In this document: positions 1 through 8,473 of the stretch, one piece after another | How positions within the stretch are numbered: position 1 is the first letter of the stretch | Layout: the number at the start of each line of letters is the position of its first letter | NCBI RefSeq assembly: GCF_000735695.2 | Contig: NZ_JASZ02000017.1 | Span: 27,649 to 91,648 of the forward strand | Origin: Kaistella haifensis DSM 19056 | Lineage (GTDB): Bacteria > Bacteroidota > Bacteroidia > Flavobacteriales > Weeksellaceae | DNA: 64,000 nucleotides | Direction of reading: 5' to 3' | The notes under the pieces: generated by a model | Told to the model about the DNA's origin: nothing | Databases searched by the model: none | Seen by the model: only the letters and a program-made list of their open reading frames with translations | Translations under genes and position numbers: made by a program

Positions 1-618
1 GAGGCGAACTTTTCGACATACAACCTCTTGGAACACAGCGCGGATGCCGAAAAATGTATCCAAAAAACAGCTTCGCCCAATTTAGATATCATCCCTTCTC
101 ATATTGATTTGGTAGCTGCTGAAATAGAACTGGTAGATCGCGAAAAACGCGAATATATGCTGAAAGAAGCGCTAAAATCCATCAGAGATGATTACGACTA
201 TATCATCATCGATTGTGCACCGAGTTTGGGGCTGATTACCATTAATGCCTTAACTGCAGCAGATTCGGTGATTATCCCGATCCAGTGCGAGTATTTCGCT
301 TTGGAAGGTTTGGGAAAACTTCTCAACACCATCAAAAACGTACAGAAAATTCACAATAAAGAACTCGATATTGAAGGATTGCTTTTAACGATGTACGATT
401 CCAGATTAAGACTTTCCAATCAAGTAGTGGAAGAGGTTAATTCACATTTTCCGGAAATGGTTTTCGAAACCATTATCAGCAGAAACGTGCGTTTGAGTGA
501 AGCGCCAAGTTTTGGTGAAAGTATTTTGAATTACGATGCAGAAAGCAAAGGAGCGATTCAGTACCTTCAATTGGCCGAAGAAGTACTTTTGAAAAACGAT
601 AGTTTAGTAAAGAACTAA
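1..618 (+). CDS. parA: ParA/Soj chromosome-partitioning ATPase (5' end cut by window)
   Basis: Only the C-terminal 205 residues are in the window. The reading frame is open from base 1 (E-A-N-F-S...), so the internal TTG at 28 is not the start. The visible part has the ParA/MinD signature IIIDCAPSLGLITINAL (switch region) and SVIIPIQCEYFALEGL. The Walker A K-G-G-x-G-K-T segment must lie about 50 residues upstream, outside the window. ParA is a deviant-Walker ATPase that works with ParB on centromere-like sites to segregate the chromosome. parB follows after 39 bp, the standard parAB order. Identification is secure; only completeness is missing. Confidence 0.95.
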   Translation, partial: EANFSTYNLLEHSADAEKCIQKTASPNLDIIPSHIDLVAAEIELVDREKREYMLKEALKSIRDDYDYIIIDCAPSLGLITINALTAADSVIIPIQCEYFALEGLGKLLNTIKNVQKIHNKELDIEGLLLTMYDSRLRLSNQVVEEVNSHFPEMVFETIISRNVRLSEAPSFGESILNYDAESKGAIQYLQLAEEVLLKNDSLVKN

Positions 619-657
619 GCCGATTTTAAGTTAAACATCAATCATCATTTATACCGA

Positions 658-1548
658 ATGAAAGACAAGAAAAGAGCAATGGGACGTGGTTTGGGAGCTA
701 TTTTAAGTGCCGAATCCAAAGCTACCGTAAACTCCGCAACCGACGAAGGTGCAGATAAATTTGTAGGAAATATCGTAGAAGTTTCGCTGGAGGATATTTA
801 TGCCAATGCTACACAGCCACGGACTTATTTTGATGAAAAAGCCCTGAACGATCTCGCGCAGTCGATTAAAAATTTAGGAGTAATTCAGCCGATTACGCTT
901 CGAAAAGATGGCGATAAATTTGAAATTATTTCCGGTGAACGACGTTTTCGTGCAAGTAAAATCGCAGGTTTAGATACTATTCCAGCTTATATTCGATTGG
1001 TTAATGATCAGGAGTTGCTCGAAATGGCTTTGGTAGAAAATATTCAGCGTGAAGATCTGGATGCCATTGAGATCGCCCTTACTTATCAGCGTTTACTGGA
1101 AGAAATCGGGATGACGCAGGAAAATCTGAGCCAACGAGTAGGAAAGGAAAGAAGTACCATTACCAACTCGATTCGTTTGTTGAGATTGGATCCGGATGTT
1201 CAGAATTCCATTCGAAGTGGGGAAATTTCTGCAGGTCATGGTAGAGCGATTATCAGTTTGGATGATCCACAGAAACAGCAGGAACTTTTCAATAGAATCA
1301 TTAAAAATAATTTAAGTGTAAGACAAGCTGAGCAGGAATCTAATTTGTTGAAAAATCCTGTTACCGCGGAGAAAAAACCAAAAGCTCCTGTTCCGAATCA
1401 GTTTAAGAAAGCGGAGAAAAATCTAGCCGATATCTTAGATGTAAAAGTTGAAATAAAAACTTCCGCCAACGGAAAAAAAGGAAAAATTGTTCTCGATTTC
1501 AAAAACGAAGAAGAGCTCCAAAGTATCCTTTCACACTTTAATAAATGA
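658..1548 (+). CDS. parB: ParB/Spo0J chromosome-partitioning protein
   Basis: This 296-residue protein starts with the typical basic MKDKKRAMGRGLGAIL leader. It has the ParB/Srx CTPase fold with the GERRFRAS motif at residues 93-100, then ENIQREDLDAIE and a helix-turn-helix (about 150-200, GEISAGHGRAI). The C-terminal dimerisation segment is near 250-296. ParB loads at parS, slides as a CTP clamp and is the partner of the upstream ParA. The stop codon overlaps the next ATG by 4 bp, so it is probably co-transcribed with the DUF5683 gene. No parS site was recognised in the window. Confidence 0.97.
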   Translation: MKDKKRAMGRGLGAILSAESKATVNSATDEGADKFVGNIVEVSLEDIYANATQPRTYFDEKALNDLAQSIKNLGVIQPITLRKDGDKFEIISGERRFRASKIAGLDTIPAYIRLVNDQELLEMALVENIQREDLDAIEIALTYQRLLEEIGMTQENLSQRVGKERSTITNSIRLLRLDPDVQNSIRSGEISAGHGRAIISLDDPQKQQELFNRIIKNNLSVRQAEQESNLLKNPVTAEKKPKAPVPNQFKKAEKNLADILDVKVEIKTSANGKKGKIVLDFKNEEELQSILSHFNK

Positions 1549-2174
1549 AAAAAATTACCCTAATTTTCATGCTGTTGTTTTCGATGAAAGTTTTCGCACA
1601 GGTCAGTCCGAAAGATACGATTCGTGTTGAAAATTATCCTACAGATTCCGTTTCCACCAAAACTTCCGAATCAGATGTTCATGTGCTCACCGATATTCAG
1701 GAAGCCAATGCAGCGCCCAAAATTGTGAAGTACAATCCCACAAAAGCTGGTCTTTACTCCGCAGTTTTGCCTGGTTTAGGACAATATTACAACAAAAAAT
1801 ACTGGAAAATCCCAATCGTTTGGGGCGGAATTGGAACCGGCGTCGGAATTGTTCTTTGGAACCAAAAACAATATACCAGATATCGCGATGCGTTTATCGC
1901 TCAGCTAAACGGACAAACTCATGAATTTTCGGATATTCCGGGAATTACGGCGGATGCTTTGGGAAGAGTTCAGGATCGTGCAAAGCGACAACGGGATTAT
2001 GCAATCGCGGTGACCGGCTTGGTGTATGTTCTGAATATTGTCGATGCAGTAGTTGATGCGCATTTGTATGAAGGCCGAAAAGATCCGGATTTGGCTTTGA
2101 AACCCACAGTAATTTATGATGAATTTGGTCAGCAAAATTCTAAAGCGGGATTAAGTTTAAGTTATAATTTTTAA
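1545..2174 (+). CDS. DUF5683 domain protein, secreted/membrane
   Basis: A 209-residue protein with a cleavable signal peptide (MKKITLIFMLLFSMKVFAQ). A low-complexity linker follows, then a core starting near residue 65 with two hydrophobic hairpins: SAVLPGLGQYYNKKYWK with a following segment, and AIAVTGLVYVLNIVDAVVDAH. This pattern matches the DUF5683 family of Bacteroidota. The function is unknown. It overlaps parB by 4 bp and is followed by dapB, a neighbourhood common in flavobacteria, so the link to partitioning may be only operon architecture. Confidence 0.85.
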   Translation: MKKITLIFMLLFSMKVFAQVSPKDTIRVENYPTDSVSTKTSESDVHVLTDIQEANAAPKIVKYNPTKAGLYSAVLPGLGQYYNKKYWKIPIVWGGIGTGVGIVLWNQKQYTRYRDAFIAQLNGQTHEFSDIPGITADALGRVQDRAKRQRDYAIAVTGLVYVLNIVDAVVDAHLYEGRKDPDLALKPTVIYDEFGQQNSKAGLSLSYNF

Positions 2175-2205
2175 ATAAAAGAAGCGCTTTGACGCAAAAT
2201 ATATT

Positions 2206-2907
2206 ATGAAAATAGCGATTGTTGGATACGGAAAAATGGGCAAAATCATTGCCGATATTGCCGAAAAAAGAGGTCATGAAATCGTGGCAAGATTAACCGA
2301 AACTCCTACAAAGGAAAATCTGAATAATCCGGATGTTGCGATAGAATTTACCAATCCTGAAGTGGCTTTCAATAATATTAAAAGTTGCCTCGAAAACAAA
2401 GTCCCTGTGATTTGCGGAACTACCGGTTGGCTCGATCAGAAACCTGAAATCGAGAAAGTTGCTTCCGAAAATAATACTGCTTTCTTATATGGTTCCAATT
2501 TCAGTTTGGGCGTGAACTTGTTTTTTGCTTTAAATGAAAAGCTTTCAGATTTAATGAAAAACTTCAAGGAATACCATGTTCAGCTGGAAGAAATTCATCA
2601 CACTCATAAAAAAGATGCACCAAGTGGAACTGCAATTTCTTTGGCAGAAGGAATCATTAAAAATGATCAAAGATTTAATGCATGGAAACTCGATGAAACC
2701 AAAGAAAACCAACTGGGAATTGTTGCGATACGAGAAGATGAGGTTCCGGGAACTCACAGTGTTTTCTATAGAAGCGAAGTAGACGAAATTGAAATTAAAC
2801 ATACCGCTTTCAGCCGAGACGGATTTGCATTGGGAGCCGTAATTGCCGCGGAATGGATTCAAGGAAAAACCGGAAACTTCTCTATGAAAGATGTTTTGGG
2901 ATTGTAA
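2206..2907 (+). CDS. dapB: 4-hydroxy-tetrahydrodipicolinate reductase
   Basis: This enzyme reduces the cyclic precursor of meso-diaminopimelate and lysine with NAD(P)H in the cytosol. The N-terminal Rossmann motif is IVGYGKMG (residues 5-12). The catalytic stretch EIHHTHKKDAPSGTA contains the His pair 131-132 and Lys 135/136. At 233 residues it is shorter than the roughly 270-residue proteobacterial enzymes, as is usual in Bacteroidota. It lies between DUF5683 and signal peptidase in the same orientation. Confidence 0.96.
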   Translation: MKIAIVGYGKMGKIIADIAEKRGHEIVARLTETPTKENLNNPDVAIEFTNPEVAFNNIKSCLENKVPVICGTTGWLDQKPEIEKVASENNTAFLYGSNFSLGVNLFFALNEKLSDLMKNFKEYHVQLEEIHHTHKKDAPSGTAISLAEGIIKNDQRFNAWKLDETKENQLGIVAIREDEVPGTHSVFYRSEVDEIEIKHTAFSRDGFALGAVIAAEWIQGKTGNFSMKDVLGL

Positions 2908-2979
2908 CAAATTCTGCTATTAATAAACTAATGAAAAACTGCTCTAGAAAACAATCCTAAAGCAAAAAGCAAAAAAATT

Positions 2980-4632
2980 ATGAATTATTTTCTTACTTAT
3001 ACTGTCTATGTTCTCATTCTTTCCGTATTGATGGGGATTTCTACATGGAAGCTTTTCAAAAAAATGGGCTACAATCCGCTTTTGGCTTTTGTCCCTTTTT
3101 ATAATTATTTTATCATTCAGAAAGAAACCAAGCACCCTAAATGGTGGGTTGCGATGGCCTATCTTCCAATTGTAGGACCGATTATGATGACGGTTTTTCA
3201 TTTATTTTTAATGAAACATTTCGGGAAAAGTTCTTTCACCCAGAAATTGCTTACTGTAGTTCTTCCTTTTATTTATATGGCTTTTGTGAATTATTCTAAA
3301 GATGCAGAAGTTGAAGCAAAGGACGAACTTTATTTAACCGAAGAAGAAAAAAATGAGAAAAAGAAAGAATCTTTCGTGGGTTCTGTTACTTTCGCCGTGG
3401 TTTTCGCAACCATTGTTCATGTTTTTATTACGCAACCTTTTGGAATTCCTACGGGATCTATGGAAAGAACATTGCTTGTCGGAGATTTCTTGTTTGTTAA
3501 TAAATGGAGTTACGGTTACCGAATGCCGATGCGTCCATTAGCAATTCCGTTTTTGCAGGGAACTATCATGGATACTGGTGAAAAAGGAAACCCGAAAGAC
3601 GATCCGAAATCCTATGTTGACGCAGTAAAATTACCTTATTCCAGAATTTTCCAGTTCAGCAAACCTGAAAAAAACGATATCGTAGTATTCAATTATCCTC
3701 GAGATTCTGTTCATACAGCGATTGATAGAAAAGATCCCTATGTAAAACGTTGCGTTGCTGTTGCGGGAGATGTTATCGAAATGAAAGCGGGAAGACTTTT
3801 CGTGAACGGAAAACCCGAAACAATTTTAGGCGACCAACAAATACAGCATAAATTCATCGCGACTACAGGAAGCCAACTCGATATTCCTGCATTATACAGG
3901 CAATATGGTTTTCTTCCAGTGCAGGAAATTCAAACCGAAACCGGCTACCTTTATGATTTTCAGGGATTAACGGATCAAACCGCCAAAGAAATTAAGCAGC
4001 TGCCACAAATTATCGAATTGAAAGAACATATTTGGCCAAAAGATTCCGCAGCGGTTTCCTATAAAGTGAATGCTGCAAGAGATGCTTATACCAAGAACAT
4101 CGATACTGCACAATCAATTTTCCCAATCAACAAAAAATGGAACCAGGATTGGTATGGCCCTTTGAAAATTCCTAAAAAAGGCGATGTCGTAACTTTAAAT
4201 CAAGAAACTTTACCGGAATATCAGTGGATAATCTCCGAATATGAGCATAACAAACTCGAAAATAAAAACGGAAAAATCTTTGTGAACGGTAAAGAAACAT
4301 CGCAATACACGATTCAGCAAGATTATTATATGATGATTGGTGACAACCGCGATGCGTCCTTGGATGCGCGATTTTTCGGTTTCGTTCCCGAAGAAAATAT
4401 TGTCGGAAGCCCGATGTTTACGTGGATGAGTGTGGAAGGATTGTTTGCAGATAAAAGTTCATCCTATCAACCAGAAGGTAAAAAAATCCGCTGGGACAGA
4501 ATGTTCAAAGCGACCAACACCGGTGAAGCCAACAAAACTTCCTATTGGTGGGTTGCCGTGATTATTCTTGCGCTGTTTTTCGGTTGGGATTATTTCGCAA
4601 AACTCTTCAAGAAAAAAGAAAAGGTGGATTAA
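2980..4632 (+). CDS. lepB: Signal peptidase I, large Bacteroidota form
   Basis: This membrane-bound Ser/Lys protease cleaves signal peptides. There are three or four N-terminal transmembrane segments (residues 1-105) before a charged linker and the anchor at 132-150. The catalytic Ser is in P-T-G-S-M (Ser160), the general-base Lys in Y-V-K-R-C (Lys256), and the conserved GDNRDASLDARFFG box starts at 454. The 550 residues far exceed the roughly 320 of E. coli LepB. Most of the excess is an insertion of about 190 residues between the Lys box and the GDN box, plus a C-terminal membrane anchor (about 520-540). This form is common in the phylum. It is the fifth gene of the parA-lepB row. Confidence 0.95.
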   Translation: MNYFLTYTVYVLILSVLMGISTWKLFKKMGYNPLLAFVPFYNYFIIQKETKHPKWWVAMAYLPIVGPIMMTVFHLFLMKHFGKSSFTQKLLTVVLPFIYMAFVNYSKDAEVEAKDELYLTEEEKNEKKKESFVGSVTFAVVFATIVHVFITQPFGIPTGSMERTLLVGDFLFVNKWSYGYRMPMRPLAIPFLQGTIMDTGEKGNPKDDPKSYVDAVKLPYSRIFQFSKPEKNDIVVFNYPRDSVHTAIDRKDPYVKRCVAVAGDVIEMKAGRLFVNGKPETILGDQQIQHKFIATTGSQLDIPALYRQYGFLPVQEIQTETGYLYDFQGLTDQTAKEIKQLPQIIELKEHIWPKDSAAVSYKVNAARDAYTKNIDTAQSIFPINKKWNQDWYGPLKIPKKGDVVTLNQETLPEYQWIISEYEHNKLENKNGKIFVNGKETSQYTIQQDYYMMIGDNRDASLDARFFGFVPEENIVGSPMFTWMSVEGLFADKSSSYQPEGKKIRWDRMFKATNTGEANKTSYWWVAVIILALFFGWDYFAKLFKKKEKVD

Positions 4633-4647
4633 TTTTCCTCTTTTTTT

Positions 4648-4730
4648 GGGAGCTGATTCCCGCTTTCCGCTGTATCTTTTTCTTTTTTCTAAGAAAAAAA
4701 GAAAAAGGATGCCGCTGCAATCGGGGCTAT
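4648..4730. repeat. Intergenic palindromic repeat of the flavobacterial type, also a possible terminator
   Basis: The spacer between lepB and the WbqC gene contains GGGAGCTGATTCCCGC and CCGCTGTATC, then a pyrimidine/purine hairpin (CTTTTTCTTTTTT ... AAAAAAAGAAAAAG, 4676-4706), then GATGCCGCTGCAATCGGGG. The mirrored CCGCT...GCCGCT layout around a T-rich/A-rich hairpin resembles a dispersed intergenic repeat that I know from Flavobacterium and Chryseobacterium genomes. Only this copy is in the window, so its repeat status rests on recall. Confidence 0.55.
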
Positions 4731-4764
4731 TGGTTTTGTTAACCTATTTTATGTACGATCCAGA

Positions 4765-5376
4765 ATGAAAGTTTTATTGCCCTTATTTTACTTACCTCCC
4801 ATTTCTTGGTTTTCTGTCTTTTTGCTGCACGACGCCGAAGTTACGCTCGAGCAATTCGAAAATTTTCCGAAACAAACCTACCGAAACAGAACCGTAATTT
4901 ACGGGGCAAACGGAAAATTGGCTTTGATTATTCCGGTTTTGCATAACGGAAAAATAACAATCAATGAAATCGAAGTTTCGCAAAGGGAAAATTGGCAAAA
5001 ACTCCACTGGAAATCAATTAAGAACGCTTACCAAAGTTCACCTTATTTTGAGTTTTATGAAGATCAATTAGCGCAGATTTTCACTTTCGAAACGCAATCT
5101 TTATTTCAATTTAATTTGAATGCGCTTCAAATTATCCAAAAAATTCTTAAAACAGAAAAGGCATATTCTTTGAATGAAGAGTTCACGAAAACTCCGGCTG
5201 ATGTGGATTTTAGAAATAAGTTTTCTGCCAAAAAAGAATCGGAATTTGAAATGGAAGAATATTATCAAACCTTTTCCGACAAGCTTGGCTTCGAAAAAGA
5301 TATCTCCATTTTGGATTTGATCTGTAACAAAGGACCGGAAAGTTTGACCTATTTAAGAAATGTTCAGTCAAAATAA
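4765..5376 (+). CDS. WbqC family protein
   Basis: A 203-residue protein with the WbqC-like N-terminus (LLPLFYLPPISWFSVF) and the NFPKQTYRNRTVIYGANGK region. An earlier ATG at 4751 runs into a stop after five codons, so 4765 is the start. WbqC-like proteins are found next to surface-polysaccharide or secretion genes. Their biochemical role is not firmly known. The gene sits just downstream of lepB and 9 bp before the subtilase gene, so it is probably translated with its neighbours. Confidence 0.85.
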   Translation: MKVLLPLFYLPPISWFSVFLLHDAEVTLEQFENFPKQTYRNRTVIYGANGKLALIIPVLHNGKITINEIEVSQRENWQKLHWKSIKNAYQSSPYFEFYEDQLAQIFTFETQSLFQFNLNALQIIQKILKTEKAYSLNEEFTKTPADVDFRNKFSAKKESEFEMEEYYQTFSDKLGFEKDISILDLICNKGPESLTYLRNVQSK

Positions 5377-5385
5377 TATTTAATT

Positions 5386-7089
5386 ATGAAAAGAATTATT
5401 ATTGCAGCCTGCTTTTTGACAGGCTTTGCTTCTTTTGCCCAAAATACCACTACTTTGGATCCGATGCAGGACAAAGATTTAATGACTTGGTATCACAAAG
5501 ATTTTTCTTCATCCAACGTATACGGTGTTAATACCGAAAATGCTTATAAATATTTGGAATCAAAAGGCTTGAAACCAAAAACTGTGGTTGTAGGCGTTTT
5601 AGATAGCGGTGTAGAAGTGGATCATCCGGGATTGGTAAAAAACATGTGGAAAAACCCAAATGAAGTTCCAAATAACGGTAGAGATGATGATAATAACGGT
5701 TATATCGATGATATCTATGGTTGGAACTTTATCGGTGGTAAAAATGGTGATATCGACATAGATAATATGGAAGTAACCCGCGTGGTGAAAAAATATCAAC
5801 CAGTATTTGAAGGTGAAAATTCGTCGACCAATAAAGCAAATCAAGCGAAAATGCCGGAAGAATTTGCAATGTACATGAAAGCCAAAGAAATTTTTACCAA
5901 AAAAAGCGTTGAAGCAAAACAAGGTTATGAAACTTACTCCAGAATTCAGAAAATGATTCCGAGTATGATTGCTTTGCTTAATGGTAAAAACCTAACACCA
6001 GAAGTAGTTTCTACGATAAAACCTTCTACTCAGGAACAAGCGATGGCAGTTTCTGTTTTGGGACAAATTGCTCAGGATCCTGCTGTTAAAGGAAAAAGTC
6101 CTGCGGAAGTTCAGAAATATTTGGATGCTCAAATGAAAGAAGCTTTGGATTATTATGGTCCACAAGCGACTAAACAATATAATTTGGATTTCGATCCAAG
6201 AGCGGAAATCGTTGGTGATAACTACGACGATTATTCGGAAAGGAAATACGGAAATAACCACTACGAAGGTCCCGATGCAAAACACGGAACCCACGTTGCC
6301 GGAATTATTGCCGGACTTCCGCAAGGCAAAGAGATTCAGCACGGTGTAGGTTATAAAGTTGCAAAAATAATGACCGTAAGAGCCGTTCCGAATGGTGATG
6401 AGCGTGATAAAGATGTTGCCAATGCTATAAGATACGCAGTAGACAACGGAGCGAAAATCCTGAATATGAGTTTCGGTAAACCTGTTTCTCCAGGTAAAGC
6501 TGCGGTTTGGGATGCCTTCAAATATGCACAAGATAAAGGTGTTTTATTAGTAAAAGCTGCCGGAAACGAGAATGAAAACATTGCGGAAAACGTTTATTAT
6601 CCTACCAATTTTAAAGATGTAAACGATGCAAAACCATTCATCAACAACATGATTGTTGTAGGTGCATCAACGAACGATAATGAGTTTTTGAGAGCAGATT
6701 TCTCCAATTACAACCAAAAAATGGTGAATGTTTTCGCGCCAGGCGAGAAAATTTATTCTACCGTACCAGATGGTAAATACGAATATCTGCAAGGAACTTC
6801 AATGGCTTCGCCGGTGGTAGCGGGAGCTGCATCTGTTTTGTTGGCGTACATGCCGAATTTGAAACCGGAACAAATCATCGAATCTTTGGTGAAAACATCC
6901 AATAAATCTTCGGTCAACGCAATGATTAACTCGAATACGAACAATAGATTTGATTTAATTTCTGAAGCGGGTGGCGTAATCGATGTGCGTAAAGCTGCCG
7001 AATATGCCTATACCAACTTCTACAAAGCAACGCCAACAAAATCAACAGTTGCGAAAAAGCCTATTAAAAAACGTGTGAAAAGTAAATAA
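5386..7089 (+). CDS. Secreted S8 family serine peptidase (subtilase)
   Basis: A 567-residue protein with signal peptide MKRIIIAACFLTGFASFAQ. The catalytic triad of the subtilisin fold is complete: Asp73 (VVGVLDSGVEVDH), His303 (HGTHVAGIIAG) and Ser471 (GTSMASPVVAG). About 230 residues separate Asp and His, far more than in subtilisin. This insertion has a D/N-rich segment (RDDDNNGYIDD, near 99-109) that may bind calcium, followed by a helical region. The basic tail (KKPIKKRVKSK) does not look like a T9SS sorting domain. The substrate is unknown. A strong terminator follows. Confidence 0.93.
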   Translation: MKRIIIAACFLTGFASFAQNTTTLDPMQDKDLMTWYHKDFSSSNVYGVNTENAYKYLESKGLKPKTVVVGVLDSGVEVDHPGLVKNMWKNPNEVPNNGRDDDNNGYIDDIYGWNFIGGKNGDIDIDNMEVTRVVKKYQPVFEGENSSTNKANQAKMPEEFAMYMKAKEIFTKKSVEAKQGYETYSRIQKMIPSMIALLNGKNLTPEVVSTIKPSTQEQAMAVSVLGQIAQDPAVKGKSPAEVQKYLDAQMKEALDYYGPQATKQYNLDFDPRAEIVGDNYDDYSERKYGNNHYEGPDAKHGTHVAGIIAGLPQGKEIQHGVGYKVAKIMTVRAVPNGDERDKDVANAIRYAVDNGAKILNMSFGKPVSPGKAAVWDAFKYAQDKGVLLVKAAGNENENIAENVYYPTNFKDVNDAKPFINNMIVVGASTNDNEFLRADFSNYNQKMVNVFAPGEKIYSTVPDGKYEYLQGTSMASPVVAGAASVLLAYMPNLKPEQIIESLVKTSNKSSVNAMINSNTNNRFDLISEAGGVIDVRKAAEYAYTNFYKATPTKSTVAKKPIKKRVKSK

Positions 7090-7106
7090 ATTTTCAACAC
7101 AATATC

Positions 7107-7137
7107 AAAAAGCCCGATGTTTTTCGGGCTTTTTTTA
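7107..7137 (+). terminator. Rho-independent terminator after the subtilase gene
   Basis: The stem AAAAGCCCGA / TCGGGCTTTT has a short loop and is followed by a T run. It lies 18 bp after the stop codon of the subtilase and closes the upstream gene row. Confidence 0.9.
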
Positions 7138-7196
7138 TTCAAATTTTTGAACTTGGCACGGTTTTTTGTTATTTGATTTTAAATAATTTTATTACT

Positions 7197-7676
7197 ATGA
7201 AAAATTTACTATTGGCCGGAATCATTGGAGCTGCATTCACAGTTTCTTGTTCCACCGCAAAAACAGCTCAATCAAATAAAAGCGATTTCCTAAAATTGAA
7301 AGGCGACTGGGAAATTACCAGCGTTGATTACAACAAGGATTTCAAAGTAAGACCTTTCGACGAAGGTGCTGATGCGCAATGTTTCGTTGGAAGTCACTGG
7401 AGACTCATCCCGAATAACTATAGCGGTTCTTATACTTTGAACGGTGGTGGTGCTTGTCCAAGTGTTATTCAGCCAATTAAATTTGAAGTAGTGAACGGAA
7501 ACGAATTCAAGTTCAAAAAATTATTAGAAGGATCAAAAGCGAAAGCCGTAACCCAAGGTTACTCTTTAAATTTGATTAGCCAAACTACTGATGGTTTTAG
7601 CTTAGAGCAAAACATTCCTTCCAATGGTGAAAATGTAAGAATCGTATATAACTTTGCCAGAACAGGCATGAAATAA
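7197..7676 (+). CDS. Lipocalin-family lipoprotein
   Basis: The start was placed at the ATG at 7197 rather than the upstream TTG at 7173, because it gives a clean lipoprotein signal peptide (MKNLLLAGIIGAAFTVSCS, lipid-modified Cys near 18). The mature part of about 140 residues begins with LKGDWEITSV, typical of lipocalin-like domains of Bacteroidota, and has the pattern SHWRLIPNNYSGSYTL. It is probably an outer-membrane-anchored beta-barrel protein with unknown ligand. An OmpA lipoprotein gene follows 18 bp later, which suggests a two-gene envelope operon. Confidence 0.8.
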   Translation: MKNLLLAGIIGAAFTVSCSTAKTAQSNKSDFLKLKGDWEITSVDYNKDFKVRPFDEGADAQCFVGSHWRLIPNNYSGSYTLNGGGACPSVIQPIKFEVVNGNEFKFKKLLEGSKAKAVTQGYSLNLISQTTDGFSLEQNIPSNGENVRIVYNFARTGMK

Positions 7677-7694
7677 CCTTATAAATTTTTAATT

Positions 7695-8387
7695 ATGAAT
7701 ATTTTTAATAAAACCAATATTGCAGCTTTATTCATTTCATCCTCATTGGTGTTAACGAGTTGTGAATCAGTTCAAAACGCAAATAACCAACAAAAAGGAA
7801 CCGTAATTGGTACCGCTGCTGGTGCAGTAATTGGAGGTGTTTTAGGAAACAACATCGGTAAAGGTAAAAATGCTCCTGCTGGTGCAGTTCTTGGTGGAAT
7901 CGTTGGTGGTGTTGCCGGTAACGTTATCGGTAGAAACATGGATAAACAAGCGAAAGAAATCAAGGAAACTTTACCAGGTGCTGAAGTAGAAAGAGTGGGT
8001 GAAGGAATTAAAGTTACCATGAAAGAAAATATGGTTAACTTCGGATTCGATTCTTCTAATTTGACTTCCGCGGCGATGGCAAACCTTGATAAATTGGCTG
8101 AAGTGTTGAAAAACAATCCTGATACCAACATCAATATCTATGGACATACCGACAGCAAAGGTACTGACGAGTACAACCTTTCTCTTTCCGATAGAAGAGC
8201 GGCAGCTGTGAAAGCCTATTTAGTTTCTAAAGGAATTGCTTCCAGCAGAATACATACCATGGGAGTTGGTGAAAAAGAACCAATTGCAAGCAATGATACT
8301 GAAGCAGGTAGAGCTCAAAACAGAAGAGTAGAGTTCGCAATTACTGCAAATGAGAATATGATCAAAGACGCTCAAAACGCTCAATAA
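7695..8387 (+). CDS. OmpA-family peptidoglycan-binding lipoprotein
   Basis: The 230-residue protein begins with a lipoprotein signal (SSLVLTSC, Cys near 23). A glycine-zipper segment follows (about 35-80, repeated GAVIGGVLG / GGIVGGVAGNVIG). The C-terminal OmpA domain spans about 110-222, with the peptidoglycan-binding motif NIYGHTDSKGTDEYNLSLS and SDRRAAAVKAYL. It is expected to tether the outer membrane to peptidoglycan. It lies 18 bp after the lipocalin gene and is followed by a terminator. Confidence 0.93.
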   Translation: MNIFNKTNIAALFISSSLVLTSCESVQNANNQQKGTVIGTAAGAVIGGVLGNNIGKGKNAPAGAVLGGIVGGVAGNVIGRNMDKQAKEIKETLPGAEVERVGEGIKVTMKENMVNFGFDSSNLTSAAMANLDKLAEVLKNNPDTNINIYGHTDSKGTDEYNLSLSDRRAAAVKAYLVSKGIASSRIHTMGVGEKEPIASNDTEAGRAQNRRVEFAITANENMIKDAQNAQ

Positions 8388-8410
8388 GACCAAATCATTT
8401 TTATTATATT

Positions 8411-8437
8411 TAAGTCCGCTTAGGCGGATTTTTTTAT
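8411..8437 (+). terminator. Terminator after the OmpA gene
   Basis: The stem TCCGC / GCGGA (8415-8419 and 8424-8428) with loop TTAG is followed by seven T. It separates the OmpA gene from the prenyltransferase cluster. Confidence 0.8.
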
Positions 8438-8448
8438 TTTAAATTCAC

Positions 8449-8456
8449 TATTTTTG
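8449..8456 (+). promoter_or_regulatory. Bacteroidota -7 box before the UbiA/DprE-like cluster
   Basis: TATTTTTG matches the TAnnTTTG consensus of Bacteroidota primary-sigma promoters and lies 17 bp before the ATG at 8474. No clear -33 TTG is visible. It is the only promoter-like site before the four close-packed genes, so they may form one transcript. Confidence 0.5.
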
Positions 8457-8473
8457 GAATTGATTTTACATTG

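Noticed and set aside
4545..4768. Short overlapping reading frames at the end of lepB
   Set aside because: They come from the repeat and the antisense or shifted frames of lepB and have no recognisable protein pattern.
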